From contig CAMAVE010000010.1 of the NCBI GenBank assembly GCA_945861595.1, positions 1-41,536 on the forward strand: a stretch of 41,536 nt of DNA, written 5' to 3'. Below, piece after piece: positions 31,848 to 40,722 of this stretch. The notes beneath the pieces were generated by a model. The model did not search any database and was not told the DNA's origin. It saw nothing but the letters and a program-made list of their open reading frames with translations. The position numbers and the translations under genes were made by a program. Origin of the DNA: Synechococcus sp. UW140 (lineage in GTDB: Bacteria > Cyanobacteriota > Cyanobacteriia > PCC-6307 > Cyanobiaceae). Every line of letters starts with the position of its first letter. Position 1 is the stretch's first letter.

Positions 31848-34037
31848 GTGACGCCAACCCCTGCAGGACTGCCTGCGTCCACCGTGGAGGGACGCATTCC
31901 CAGCCTGCTGGAGCCCAAACTGCTGGCCGGCCAGTTGCACTGGCTGGAGCAGCGACCGGATCAACAGGGACGCACCACGCTGATGCGGCGCCCCTTCGGC
32001 GTGGAAACCGGTGGGGCCGCTGCCCCACCCCCGGCCGAGGAGCTGACCCCGGGCGGCTGGAACCTGCGCAGCCGCATCCATGGCTACGGGGGCGGGGCCT
32101 GCGCCCTGGAGCTCGTCGAAGGTCAGGCCATCGCCGTGTTTGTCGATGACCGGGACCGTTGCCTCTGGCGCCTGGACCTGGGCCCAGCCGGGGCCGCCCC
32201 AAACGAACCCATCCAGCTCACCCGGCCGGCCCCCCGGGCCTTCGGCGGCGGCCTGATCGATGCCCGGCGCCAGCGCTGGATCGGCGTGGTGGAGACGAAC
32301 GGCCGCGACCAGCTGGTGGCGGTGTCCCTGCAGGGGGGCGAGCCGGTGACCCTGCACCAGGCCGCCGATTTCTGCGGTTATCCAACCCTGAGCCCCCGGG
32401 GCAGCCACCTGGCCTGGGTGGAATGGCAGCAGCCCTGCCTGCCCTGGGAGCGCAGCCAGCTCTGGCTGGGCTGCTTGGCGGCGGCAGGGGCCGATGGCAC
32501 CGGCGAGGACCTAGGCGAAGGGCTGACGGCCTGTCGCCCCGTGGCTGGGTCGGACAACGGCAGCCGCCAGGCCATCTCGGTGTTTCAACCGCTATGGCTG
32601 GGCCCCCAGGCGGCACCACAGGCAGCCAGGTCAACAAACCAAGCCCCGAGCCCAGGCCAGGTGGACGGGACCGGCGCTCCTGGGGCCCTCCCAGCCGATC
32701 TGCTGGTGGCCAACGATCGCAGCGGCTGGTGGAACTTGGAACGGCTGGTGGCGGCGGAGGCGCTCACGGCGGCCGAGCTAGGGCCCAGCGCCAGCGCCGA
32801 TGGGGACATCGAAACCGCCTTGGCCGAACCCCCTCCATCCCTGCCAAAGCATCCCCTGCCCTGGCAGCCGCTGCTGCCGATGGAGGCGGAATTTGCCAGT
32901 CCGCAGTGGGTTCTTGGCCTCGCAACCACCGCCTGGGATGGCCGCCAGCTGGTGGCCGCCAGCTGCGTTCAAGGCAGCTGGCAGCTCGGCAGGATCGACT
33001 TCAATAACGACCCAGGCAGCGCAACGGGCCAGGCACCTGGGAACCCGGCGGATCCGCCGGCCCCAGCCCAGCCAGGCCGCTGGATCCCCTTCGATCTGCC
33101 CTTCAACGACTTGGGCAGCCTTTGCGCCGAGAACGGCGCCCTGGCCTGCCTCGCCAGCGGGGCGACCAGCCCCGCCGGGCTGCTGGAGCTGGAGCTCGCC
33201 AGCGGCACGTGGCGCCACAGCCCCGCCGCGACCAGCCCCCTGGGGGCCGAGGCGATCAGCCGGCCGGAAGCCCTCTGGTTTGCCGGCTACGGCGGCGCCC
33301 CCACCCACGCCTGGTACTACCCGCCAATCGGCGGCGCCACGCCAGCGAGCCCCCTGCTGGTGAAGGGCCATAGCGGCCCCACGGCGATGGCCCGCTGCGG
33401 CCTCAACCTGGCGATCCAGTTCTGGACCAGCCGCGGTTGGGGGGTAGTGGATGTCAACTACGGCGGCTCTACAGGCTTTGGCCGCGCCTACCGGGAACGG
33501 CTTGATCGCCATTGGGGCCTGGTCGATAGCGCCGATTGCGCCGCGGCCGCCCTGGCGGTGGTGGCCGCTGGCCAGGCTTCGGCCCAGCGGATCGCGATCG
33601 AAGGGGGCAGCGCCGGCGGCTTCACCGTCCTGTCTGCCCTCTGTTTTAGCGATGTGTTCCGGGCGGGGGCCTGCCGCTACGCCGTTAGCGACCTGGAGGG
33701 CCTAGTGACCGATGGCCACCGCTTTGAGGCCCACTACCTCGACAGCCTGGTGGGCCCCTGGCCCGAGCAGCGGGCCACCTACCAAGGGCGCTCCCCCCTG
33801 CACCACGCCGGCCGCATCTCGGCGCCGGTGATCTTTTTCCAGGGCCTCGATGACCAGGTGGTGCCCCCCGCCCAGACCGATTCCATGGCCGAGGCCCTGC
33901 GCTGCAGGGGTGTGCCGGTGGAGGTGCACCGTTTTGCCGGCGAGGGCCATGGGTTCCGCAGTGGCGCCGTACGGGTGGCCGTCCTGGAGGCCACAGAAGC
34001 CTTTTTCCGCCACCATTTCACCCTGGGGTGTCCCTGA
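31848..34037 (+). CDS. S9-family (prolyl-oligopeptidase-type) serine peptidase, 729 aa
   Basis: Dipeptidyl/acyl-aminoacyl-peptidase type. The N-terminal ~420 residues form a divergent beta-propeller (WSNG... TLSPRGSHLAWVEW-type blades); the C-terminal alpha/beta-hydrolase carries NYGGSTGFGRAYRERL, the nucleophile elbow GGSAGGFTVL, acid FFQGLDDQVVPP and His GEGHGF. These are the Ser, Asp and His of the triad. The start is GTG at 31848. It probably acts in the cytosol since no signal is seen. The stop overlaps the next gene start (TGATG), giving coupling to a GltS-like symporter. Confidence 0.92.
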   Translation: MTPTPAGLPASTVEGRIPSLLEPKLLAGQLHWLEQRPDQQGRTTLMRRPFGVETGGAAAPPPAEELTPGGWNLRSRIHGYGGGACALELVEGQAIAVFVDDRDRCLWRLDLGPAGAAPNEPIQLTRPAPRAFGGGLIDARRQRWIGVVETNGRDQLVAVSLQGGEPVTLHQAADFCGYPTLSPRGSHLAWVEWQQPCLPWERSQLWLGCLAAAGADGTGEDLGEGLTACRPVAGSDNGSRQAISVFQPLWLGPQAAPQAARSTNQAPSPGQVDGTGAPGALPADLLVANDRSGWWNLERLVAAEALTAAELGPSASADGDIETALAEPPPSLPKHPLPWQPLLPMEAEFASPQWVLGLATTAWDGRQLVAASCVQGSWQLGRIDFNNDPGSATGQAPGNPADPPAPAQPGRWIPFDLPFNDLGSLCAENGALACLASGATSPAGLLELELASGTWRHSPAATSPLGAEAISRPEALWFAGYGGAPTHAWYYPPIGGATPASPLLVKGHSGPTAMARCGLNLAIQFWTSRGWGVVDVNYGGSTGFGRAYRERLDRHWGLVDSADCAAAALAVVAAGQASAQRIAIEGGSAGGFTVLSALCFSDVFRAGACRYAVSDLEGLVTDGHRFEAHYLDSLVGPWPEQRATYQGRSPLHHAGRISAPVIFFQGLDDQVVPPAQTDSMAEALRCRGVPVEVHRFAGEGHGFRSGAVRVAVLEATEAFFRHHFTLGCP

Positions 34038-35638
34038 TGGGGCCTTCCATGGCAACGGGATGGGCGGCTGGTGGGGCCACTGGCCTGGGGGATCGGATCC
34101 CGTATCGGGTCGCGGCTGTGGTTTTTGATCCAGGGGCGACTCCCCTAGCGGATCGGCTGGCACCACCCCTGGCAGCCCTGGGGCCGGCGGGGGGAGCAGG
34201 GCTGCACCCACCGTTGCTGCTCTGGTCGGCAGCCGTGGCCTCCCTGCCGAGCTGGCTGCAGGAACCGGCCCAAGCCCTGCCCTGGCTGCTGCTGGCGATG
34301 GCCGCTCTGACGGTGTTGCTGGGCCTGGGTCGGGCGATCGGCCGAAGGCTCCAACTCAAGCTGGTCGGCATCCCCGAGGCCCTGGTGGCCGGCCTGATCG
34401 GCCTGGTCCTGGCCCCCGCCGGGCCCCTGCCCCTGCTGCCGGCACCCGTGATGCAGCTCTGGGCCGACCTGCCCCTGGTGCTCTTGACCCTGGTGTTTGC
34501 CACCTTGTTGCTGGCCAAGCCACTGCCGAAGCTGGCGGGGCTATGGCAACCGGTCTCGGCCCAAGTGCTGCTCTCGCTGACCCTGGCCTTTGGCCAGTTT
34601 CTGGTGGCGGGCCTAGCGGTGCTCTTTCTGCTGCAACCCTGGCTCGGCGTAAGCCCGCTGATGGCCTGCCTGATCGAGGTGGCCTACGAGGGCGGCCATG
34701 GCTCCGCGGCCGCCATGGGGCCCAGCTACGCCAGCCTGGGCTTTCCTACCGGCGAAGCCCTGGGCTTGGCCCTGGCCACGGTGGGGCTGTTGACCTCCAC
34801 CCTGGTGGGCGGCGTGCTGGTGGTGGTAGGCCGCAGCCGGGGCTGGACGAGTTCCTGGCCCGCCCCGGCCACTGCAGGGCCAATCGGCGCCGCCGGAGCA
34901 GGCCCCAGCACCCAGGCCGAAGCGATGGCCACCCCGATTGCGCCCCAGGGGCCCCTGCAACAGCTGGCCGCTTGGGCCGTGAATCTGGGCCTGGCCGGGG
35001 TGGCGGTGCTGGTGGGCGTCGGCCTGCTGGCCCTACTCCGTGGCCTGGCCGCGCGCACCGGCGGCGGCTTCGCCCTGGTGATCGATGCCCTGCCCGTGTT
35101 TCCCCTAGCCCTAGTGGGCTCGATCCTGGTGCGGCTGGTGCTGGAGCGCCTGCGCCTCGATGGCTGGGTGTCGGCGCCGATCCAGGGCCAGACCGGCACC
35201 CTCTCGGCCGACCTGCTGATCACCGCCGCCACGGCGGGGCTGGATCTGGCCCTGCTGCGCCAGGACTGGCTGCCCCTGACGGTGCTCTCCTTGGCCGGAC
35301 TGGTCTGGAACCTGGCGGTGACGTTGCTGCTGGCACCGCGGATCCTGCCCAAGGACTGGTTTGAACGGGCCGTGATCGAATTCGGCCAGGCCACGGGCGT
35401 GGCGGCCAGCGGCCTGCTGCTGCTGCGCATGGCCGATCCGGACGACCGCAGCGAGGCGCTTCAGGCCTTTTCGATCAAACAACTGCTGCTTCAGCCCCTG
35501 CTCGCCGGTGGGGTGATCACGGTGGTGGCCCCCTTGCTGATCACCAGCTGGGGCCTGCCCACCTGGACCGCCCTGTGTTTTGGCTTGGTGGTGGTCTGGG
35601 CCAGCCTGGGGCTGGTCCTAGCCAGCCGGCGGGCTTAG
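34037..35638 (+). CDS. GltS/ESS-type sodium:glutamate symporter-like protein, 533 aa
   Basis: About ten to eleven hydrophobic helices and two half-repeats. The diagnostic region is IEVAYEGGHGSAAAMGPSYASLGFPTGEALGLALATVGL, matching the GGHG transport motif of GltS. Another GltS-like element is VWNLAVTLLLAPRILPKDWFERAVIEFGQATGVAASGLLLLRM. The ~50-residue N-terminus and a ~50-residue hydrophilic loop near residue 280 are extra. The ATG at 34037 overlaps the peptidase stop; a GTG at 34028 also fits. Coupling suggests that released amino acids or peptides are linked to uptake or export, which is an inference. Confidence 0.85.
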   Translation: MGPSMATGWAAGGATGLGDRIPYRVAAVVFDPGATPLADRLAPPLAALGPAGGAGLHPPLLLWSAAVASLPSWLQEPAQALPWLLLAMAALTVLLGLGRAIGRRLQLKLVGIPEALVAGLIGLVLAPAGPLPLLPAPVMQLWADLPLVLLTLVFATLLLAKPLPKLAGLWQPVSAQVLLSLTLAFGQFLVAGLAVLFLLQPWLGVSPLMACLIEVAYEGGHGSAAAMGPSYASLGFPTGEALGLALATVGLLTSTLVGGVLVVVGRSRGWTSSWPAPATAGPIGAAGAGPSTQAEAMATPIAPQGPLQQLAAWAVNLGLAGVAVLVGVGLLALLRGLAARTGGGFALVIDALPVFPLALVGSILVRLVLERLRLDGWVSAPIQGQTGTLSADLLITAATAGLDLALLRQDWLPLTVLSLAGLVWNLAVTLLLAPRILPKDWFERAVIEFGQATGVAASGLLLLRMADPDDRSEALQAFSIKQLLLQPLLAGGVITVVAPLLITSWGLPTWTALCFGLVVVWASLGLVLASRRA

Positions 35639-35755
35639 AAGCCTGGGGAGCGAACCGGCCGACTCCCAAGCCCACCCTTCCGCAACCCAAAACAGCGCAC
35701 CCCACCCCCAAAGGCCCCACCAAGCCCAACCAAATGCAGGCCGCCAATCCGGCCC

Positions 35756-37867
35756 TCAGCGCACCATCGCCGCCACGTTGCCGCCATCCACGGTGAGAAC
35801 CACACCCGTGCTGCGCTCCAGCAGGGCTAGGGAAACGAAGGCTTCGGCCACATCGCTGGCGCGCACCTCCTGGGAGAGCAGGTTGCCGGCCATGTAGTCG
35901 ACCTCGCTCAGGCCCCGGGCGGCGGAGCGGGTGCGGATCATGGCGTCATCGAGCAGGCCGGAGCGGATGCGATCGGCATTGATCGCATTGGCGCGAATTC
36001 CTTCTGCTCCGCCTTCGAGGGCGTACTGGCGCATCAGGGCCAGCAGGGCCGCCTTGGCGATGCCGTAGGCGCCGAAGTTGGGGCCGGGATTCAGGGCCTG
36101 CTTGCTGACGTTGAACAGCAACTGGCCCCCCAGCACCGGCCGGCTGGCGGCCTGGCCGGAATCCCCCGAATCCTGGGCCCGAAACACGGCCATGGCCGCC
36201 TGGGCCACGGCCTGATGGGCAAACAGATTGAGCTCGAAACTGGCGCGCAGGTCGGCATCCGGCAGGCTGGCCATGGCGCCGCTCCAGGCGGCCCCGGCAT
36301 TGCTCACCACCAAATCCAGGCCGCCGAAGCGGGCCACCACCTGGTCCATGGCCTGCCTCAGGGCCGCCGGATCGGTGAGGTCGCAGGCGAGGGCCAGGGC
36401 CTGGCGTCCGCAGCTTTTGGCCGTGGCGGCAGCGCTATCGCCATCGCGATCGAGCAGGGCCACCTCCGCCCCCTGGGCCGCGAAGGCCCGGGCCGTGGCC
36501 GCACCAATGCCACGACCGGCGCCGGTCACGAGCACCACCCGGCGGGCCAGGGGCTTTTCGCTGCCCTTGCCGAGCTTGGCCTGCTCCAGGCTCCAGTACT
36601 CCATTGCAAATGTGTCGGCCTCGTCCACCGGCTCGAAGCGGCCCACGGCTTCGGCCGCCAGCAGGGTGCGGGCCCAGGCCAGGCCGATGTCGGCCGCCAC
36701 CGAAGCGTCTGCCGCGCTCTTGCCCAGGCCGACCAGGCCCAGGCCCGGGATAGCCACCAGCCGCGGCAGGGGGTCCAAAGGACTTTTAGTACCTCCGGCC
36801 CGGGCGTTCTGGCGCTCGAAGTAGGCCTGGTAATCGGCGATATAGGCGCCTAGGGCCTGCTCGATCTGGGCGGCCGTCGGCGCGGCGGGCAACACCAACG
36901 GACGGGCCTTGGTGCGGATCACATGATCGGGGGTGGCAACGCCGCGGCTGGCCCAATCGGCCAGGCGGGGATCGTTCACGAGCTCCAAGGCCAGGGGGGT
37001 GGCGCGCAGGTCGAGCAGCCAGCGCAGCGGCGCCCCTTGGGCCTCGGCGGCCCGGCCCAGGGCCCCCCGCAACACCGGCAGCACAGCCGCCGCAGCACTG
37101 TTGGGCGCCGGCAAGGGGGCTGGCTGGCTGGGAGCTTGGCCGGCCTGCGCCGCCTCAATGCGCTCCTCGGCTTGGCGCACCAGCGCAATCATCCGCTCGT
37201 AGCTCTGTTTGGCCGTGGCCCCAAAGGAGAAGAGGCCGTGCTTGAGCAGCACCATGCCCTCGAGTTCGATGCCCTGGGCGGCGGCGCGGGCGGCCGCCGA
37301 TTCGTAGGCGGCGGCGGCCGCCAGGGCCAGGTCAAAGCCGGGCATCACATAGGGCACCAGGGCCACCCGATCGCCATACACCTGGCGGCAGATCGCTTCG
37401 GCATCGGGCTGGTCAGCCAGGGCCAACAGGGCGATCGAATGGGTGTGGTCGACGTAGGTGAGGGGCAGGAAGGCATGCAGCAGGGCCTCTACCGAAGGGT
37501 TGGGGGCGGCCGGATCGATCAGGTTCTGGCGCTGGGCTGCCACCATCGCCTCATCGCTGAGGCTCTCCAGGGCCCGCAGGGCCTGCAGGGGCTCCAGGCG
37601 AACGGCCGGATGGCCGGGGGGCTCGATCGTGGCCAGGTCCCAGCCGGATCCCTTCACGCAGAGCACCGGGATCGTTTCGCCCAGCAGCCCTGTCAGCGTG
37701 GTTTTGACCGAGGTGTTGCCGCCGCCATGGAGCACCAAGTCTGGATCGGCCCCCAGCAGGCGGGCCGAGTAGGTGCGCAGGGCGAGGGCTTCCGCCACGC
37801 CCTGGGCCCCGTAGGCCGCCACGGCCTCGGCGGCGGCGGCGTCCGACCAGCGGTTGAGAACGGGCAT
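35756..37867 (-). CDS. Bifunctional class II aldolase / short-chain dehydrogenase (RhaD-type), 703 aa
   Basis: Fusion of a class II aldolase N-terminus (HGGGNTSVKTTL, YVDHTHSIALLAL, GMVLLKHGLFSFG; residues 1-~260) and an NAD-dependent SDR C-terminus (VVLVTGAGRGIGAATARAFAAQGA at about 440, VSNAGAAW, YGIAKAALLAL). The SDR catalytic Tyr-x-x-x-Lys (YGIAK) is present. Relatives act on rhamnulose-1-phosphate/lactaldehyde or other deoxy-sugar phosphates, combining cleavage with aldehyde reduction. ATG at 37867. Its 5' region is unusually AT-rich. No rhamnose kinase or isomerase lies in the window. Confidence 0.92.
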   Translation of the reverse strand: MPVLNRWSDAAAAEAVAAYGAQGVAEALALRTYSARLLGADPDLVLHGGGNTSVKTTLTGLLGETIPVLCVKGSGWDLATIEPPGHPAVRLEPLQALRALESLSDEAMVAAQRQNLIDPAAPNPSVEALLHAFLPLTYVDHTHSIALLALADQPDAEAICRQVYGDRVALVPYVMPGFDLALAAAAAYESAAARAAAQGIELEGMVLLKHGLFSFGATAKQSYERMIALVRQAEERIEAAQAGQAPSQPAPLPAPNSAAAAVLPVLRGALGRAAEAQGAPLRWLLDLRATPLALELVNDPRLADWASRGVATPDHVIRTKARPLVLPAAPTAAQIEQALGAYIADYQAYFERQNARAGGTKSPLDPLPRLVAIPGLGLVGLGKSAADASVAADIGLAWARTLLAAEAVGRFEPVDEADTFAMEYWSLEQAKLGKGSEKPLARRVVLVTGAGRGIGAATARAFAAQGAEVALLDRDGDSAAATAKSCGRQALALACDLTDPAALRQAMDQVVARFGGLDLVVSNAGAAWSGAMASLPDADLRASFELNLFAHQAVAQAAMAVFRAQDSGDSGQAASRPVLGGQLLFNVSKQALNPGPNFGAYGIAKAALLALMRQYALEGGAEGIRANAINADRIRSGLLDDAMIRTRSAARGLSEVDYMAGNLLSQEVRASDVAEAFVSLALLERSTGVVLTVDGGNVAAMVR

Positions 37868-38139
37868 GGACAGGGGCTGATCGCGCAGCCGGGAGGCTAG
37901 GTGGAGACGGCACTAGCGCCAAACCAAACCCCCGAACCGCAAGCCGAGGTCAAGTCGGAAGCGGGGGAACCAATTGAAAGCGCCAAACAAGGCGCCAGCT
38001 TGAGCGCGCAAGCCGAAGAAAAAACTACAACTTAATTCGACTACACCCTAAGTACTGACTGCATTTGAATACCTCTCGAAACCTTAATCAACCGGTTTAA
38101 CGATCAACCAACTAGATTAATTGGAGTAACGCACCTGGC
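37868..38139. other. AT-rich intergenic region between the frp and aldolase genes
   Basis: 272 nt with no convincing gene. It is markedly AT-richer than the rest of the window, especially 38,020-38,120, with many A and T runs. A weak hairpin GCGCC-TTGTTT-GGCGC followed by TTTC on the - strand (37980-37995) could terminate frp transcripts, and an aldolase promoter must lie toward 37868. An inverted TTAATC...GATTAA pair lies at about 38,090-38,120. Confidence 0.6.
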
Positions 38140-38472
38140 CTAGAACCTGGACATCGCCGTAATCTTGGCAATTTTTTCAACTTCAAGCCCAGCCAATTCT
38201 TCGAGCTTGAGCAGGTTGTCCTTAACCAAACTGGCAAACACAAACAGAATGCCATCAAGACGGAAATCGAAATGACCCTCGATCGAATGGCGCTGGATAC
38301 TGAGAAAGTCGTGGAGCTGCCAGAGATCCTCGGCGCCCTGAAGGGCGATGACCCGCTCCCGCAGGGTTTCGGTCAACTGGTCAATCGCGCGGCCGTAGGC
38401 CGTGTCAAAGGCCTGCTTGGCGATGGCCTGCTCCTGATCTGTCCAGCCTGCTAACACCGTTTCCATCGTCAT
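38140..38472 (-). CDS. frp: Fluorescence recovery protein FRP, 110 aa
   Basis: Accelerates the reversion of active red OCP to inactive orange OCP, ending photoprotective quenching. The sequence matches the family along its length: LWQLHDFLSIQRHSIEGHFDFRLDGILFVFASLVKDNLLKLEELAGL, with a conserved KIxAxxR end. It lies 20 nt downstream of crtW and is the last gene of ocp-crtW-frp. The ATG at 38472 gives 110 residues; an internal ATG two codons later is possible. Confidence 0.95.
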   Translation of the reverse strand: MTMETVLAGWTDQEQAIAKQAFDTAYGRAIDQLTETLRERVIALQGAEDLWQLHDFLSIQRHSIEGHFDFRLDGILFVFASLVKDNLLKLEELAGLEVEKIAKITAMSRF

Positions 38473-38492
38473 AAATCATGTTGGTAGGGACG

Positions 38493-39254
38493 CTATCGCG
38501 CCGGCCTGGCTGGCGCGAGGGACAGGGGCAACCGGAAACCGGATGCCACGGACCGGCGCTGGGCAGGCAAGGCAAACCAGGGCAACCCTGGCGCTTGGTG
38601 GTGCTCGCGGTGGTAACCGAAGTGATAGCAAGCCAGGAACGATAACCAGACCGGTAAGTCAAGGCTGCGGGCCTGGTGGCCAGGCCCCAAGGCCAGCCCT
38701 GCCCCCCGGTGGGGCAAATAGGTGCCAAAGGCAAACAGTTGCAGCGAACTGAGGATCAGGGGCAGAACGCAGACCAGACCCACAGCCAATCCGGGGGTGG
38801 CTGAGTGGGGCCAGGCGAAGAGCAGAGCCAGGGCCCAGCTTGCTAGCAGGGCGGCCATCTGACCAGCAGCCAAATAGCCCACCATGAAACGGCCATACCA
38901 GGCCAAGGGCCCAGCACCAGCCAGCACGTCCGGATCGTGGCAACTACCCGGGGCCCGATGGTGCTGGCGATGGTTGTTCAGGCAGCGCTCGTAGGGCAGG
39001 CAGGCATAGAGAGCTAAGGCCACTTGGCCCAGGCGCTGATTGGCACCCGCACGCAGGGGCAACAAAACACCATGCATGGCGTCGTGGCCAATAATGAACA
39101 GTCCCGTTTGCAGAAACGTCCTTAACCCGATCGCCAGTACAACGAGGCCCAGGGGCTGGCTGGCCAGATCCACGCTCAACAGGGCCAGCAGGGACAGCAA
39201 CCAAGCCGCCGTGATGGCGGCAGCGAGCACCAGCCCCGTGCCGGTCTGGCTCAA
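38493..39254 (-). CDS. crtW: Beta-carotene ketolase CrtW, 253 aa
   Basis: Adds 4-keto groups to beta-ionone rings, giving echinenone/canthaxanthin needed by OCP. Histidine boxes HDAMHG, HRQHH and HREHH are in place, with about four membrane helices between. Length is normal for CrtW-type (not CrtO) ketolases. The start TTG overlaps the OCP stop (TTGA), so translation is coupled. Known for picocyanobacterial OCP operons, where the ketolase supplies the ketocarotenoid cofactor. Confidence 0.95.
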   Translation of the reverse strand: MSQTGTGLVLAAAITAAWLLSLLALLSVDLASQPLGLVVLAIGLRTFLQTGLFIIGHDAMHGVLLPLRAGANQRLGQVALALYACLPYERCLNNHRQHHRAPGSCHDPDVLAGAGPLAWYGRFMVGYLAAGQMAALLASWALALLFAWPHSATPGLAVGLVCVLPLILSSLQLFAFGTYLPHRGAGLALGPGHQARSLDLPVWLSFLACYHFGYHREHHQAPGLPWFALPAQRRSVASGFRLPLSLAPARPAR

Positions 39255-40204
39255 CGGGCGAACTTCAGCAATTCCGCCGGGGAGGCCAACAGGTCGATGG
39301 CGACGAAGTAGATCTTGCCTTCGGGGTTGAGCAGGAAGCGCCAGGCCACATTCATGCCAATACCCGCACCAAACCAGGGGGTCTGAACCTTGCCGGTGAC
39401 CTTGATCTGGTTGAAATTGCCTTCAGCCGGCTCTGAGTAGCCGCGCTCGGGGAGCAGTTTCAAGTTTTGGCAATCTTCGCGGAAGAAACGCAGGATGGCA
39501 TCTTTGCCGACAATCGGCTTCTGGAAGGGGGCCTGCAGGGCTCCATCGGGAAGGAATAGCTCGATCAAGCTATCGAAGTCGTTGGCATTGAGCCGATCCA
39601 TATAGGCATTGACAGTGGGATTGATCACCCCTTCGATAAAAACTTTTTTGCGCTGTTCCTCAGGCGTCGGTGCCGCCACGGGCTCCATCACCTTTTGACC
39701 TTCGCCCTTGGCGGGGTCGAAACCCATGTCCACCACAAAGTTACGCAGCAGGGTGATCTGCTGTCCCTGCTCAACGCCCTTGACGGAACTCAACACTGCC
39801 GAAGCATTAGCCGATAGCTGGTAACCCTCAGGAATTGGAGCCACCAGGCCTGCGGCCATCCACTCACCCAGCTGATACCAAAACCCTAGCTTGATATTCA
39901 CCGACCAACTGGCATAGGTGCGACCAACGGTGGTGTCAGAGCGGTTAGCCAGATCACACATCACCTGGCTTTGCTCGGAAAAGCCCATGGCCTTGATCTG
40001 GTTGAGCACGGGTTCGGCGAACTGCATGCGGGCCGCACCCGGAGCAGCCACCGTGATCGTGGAGCCCATCTCCAGATAGGCATACCAAATCAGGGCCAGC
40101 TGGTCTTCGGCGCTGAGCAGACGGAAGCGGGCTGTGATCGCTGGAACAACGTCCGCCGAGAGGGTGTCAGGAAAAATCTGGGTAGCTCTTTCAAGCGTAA
40201 ACAT
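39251..40204 (-). CDS. ocp: Orange carotenoid protein (OCP), 317 aa
   Basis: Light-activated photoprotector that binds phycobilisomes and dissipates excitation. The N-terminal helical domain (to about 165) and C-terminal NTF2-like domain are both present, with the 317-residue length of OCP1. Key residues visible: Trp40 and Tyr43 (41 and 44 in Synechocystis numbering), Trp109, Arg154 (Arg155, interdomain salt bridge), Tyr201, Trp277 and Trp288. The keto-group ligands Tyr201 and Trp288 are therefore intact. ATG at 40204. It is the first gene of the operon. The closest subclade is OCP1-like, fitting the presence of frp. Confidence 0.97.
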   Translation of the reverse strand: MFTLERATQIFPDTLSADVVPAITARFRLLSAEDQLALIWYAYLEMGSTITVAAPGAARMQFAEPVLNQIKAMGFSEQSQVMCDLANRSDTTVGRTYASWSVNIKLGFWYQLGEWMAAGLVAPIPEGYQLSANASAVLSSVKGVEQGQQITLLRNFVVDMGFDPAKGEGQKVMEPVAAPTPEEQRKKVFIEGVINPTVNAYMDRLNANDFDSLIELFLPDGALQAPFQKPIVGKDAILRFFREDCQNLKLLPERGYSEPAEGNFNQIKVTGKVQTPWFGAGIGMNVAWRFLLNPEGKIYFVAIDLLASPAELLKFAR

Positions 40205-40219
40205 GAGCAAGCAATCCAA

Positions 40220-40238
40220 TTGTAAAGTTGGTTTACAA
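40220..40238 (-). promoter_or_regulatory. Perfect 7-5-7 inverted repeat upstream of ocp
   Basis: TTGTAAA, five bases, TTTACAA, on both strands. It lies 16 nt before the ocp ATG and next to AT-rich sequence likely to hold the promoter. The symmetry suggests a dimeric regulator site or a leader stem; no other such palindrome was noted in the window. Confidence 0.6.
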
Positions 40239-40722
40239 ACCCTAGCACGTCGGTCAATTTCTCTGTAGTAGGCAAATCCCTTGGCGGCTCGACGGCCCAC
40301 GATCGCCTGGGGCCACTGCCCCTGAGCCAGCCAGCAAGCCTCCTCAGGCACACCATTGGGCGCGCCATCGGGGCCCCCGAAAGGGCCCAGCCTGCTGCCC
40401 AGCCCTGGGGGCTAGGGGCGACAACGGGGGTTTAGGAACCCAGGGGTTGGCGTCATGGCCCAGCCATGGACGGACCCTGCCCCCGTCAAAGCGGCCGGGC
40501 AATCTCGCTGCTGATTGCGATGCATCGTTGCCCTGCTGCCTCGGGCGGCGAAGTGCAGGCTTGGCCAAAGCGACAGGGCTGCGATCCCAGCTCGACCAAA
40601 CGGCAAGGACAGGGCAAACTGGGCCCCAAAAGGTCAGGCCAGCAGCCCAAGCCGACCAAGCGAACGCCCCTGAGGGCCCTTACACCCCACCCCTTCACCA
40701 GGACATTCGCCAGCAAATCCCG
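40239..40722. other. Intergenic region between ocp and the oxidoreductase
   Basis: 484 nt without a convincing gene. In-frame extensions upstream of the oxidoreductase from 40447 are low-complexity and look spurious. A G/C-rich stretch with weak hairpin potential (GGGTT-TAGG-AACCC) occurs at about 40,425-40,445. Promoters for the divergent ocp and oxidoreductase genes must lie here. Confidence 0.6.

Noticed and set aside
36923-37900. 325-codon + strand frame opposite the aldolase/dehydrogenase
   Set aside because: Antisense shadow with Gly/His/Gln-rich low-complexity sequence and no domain.
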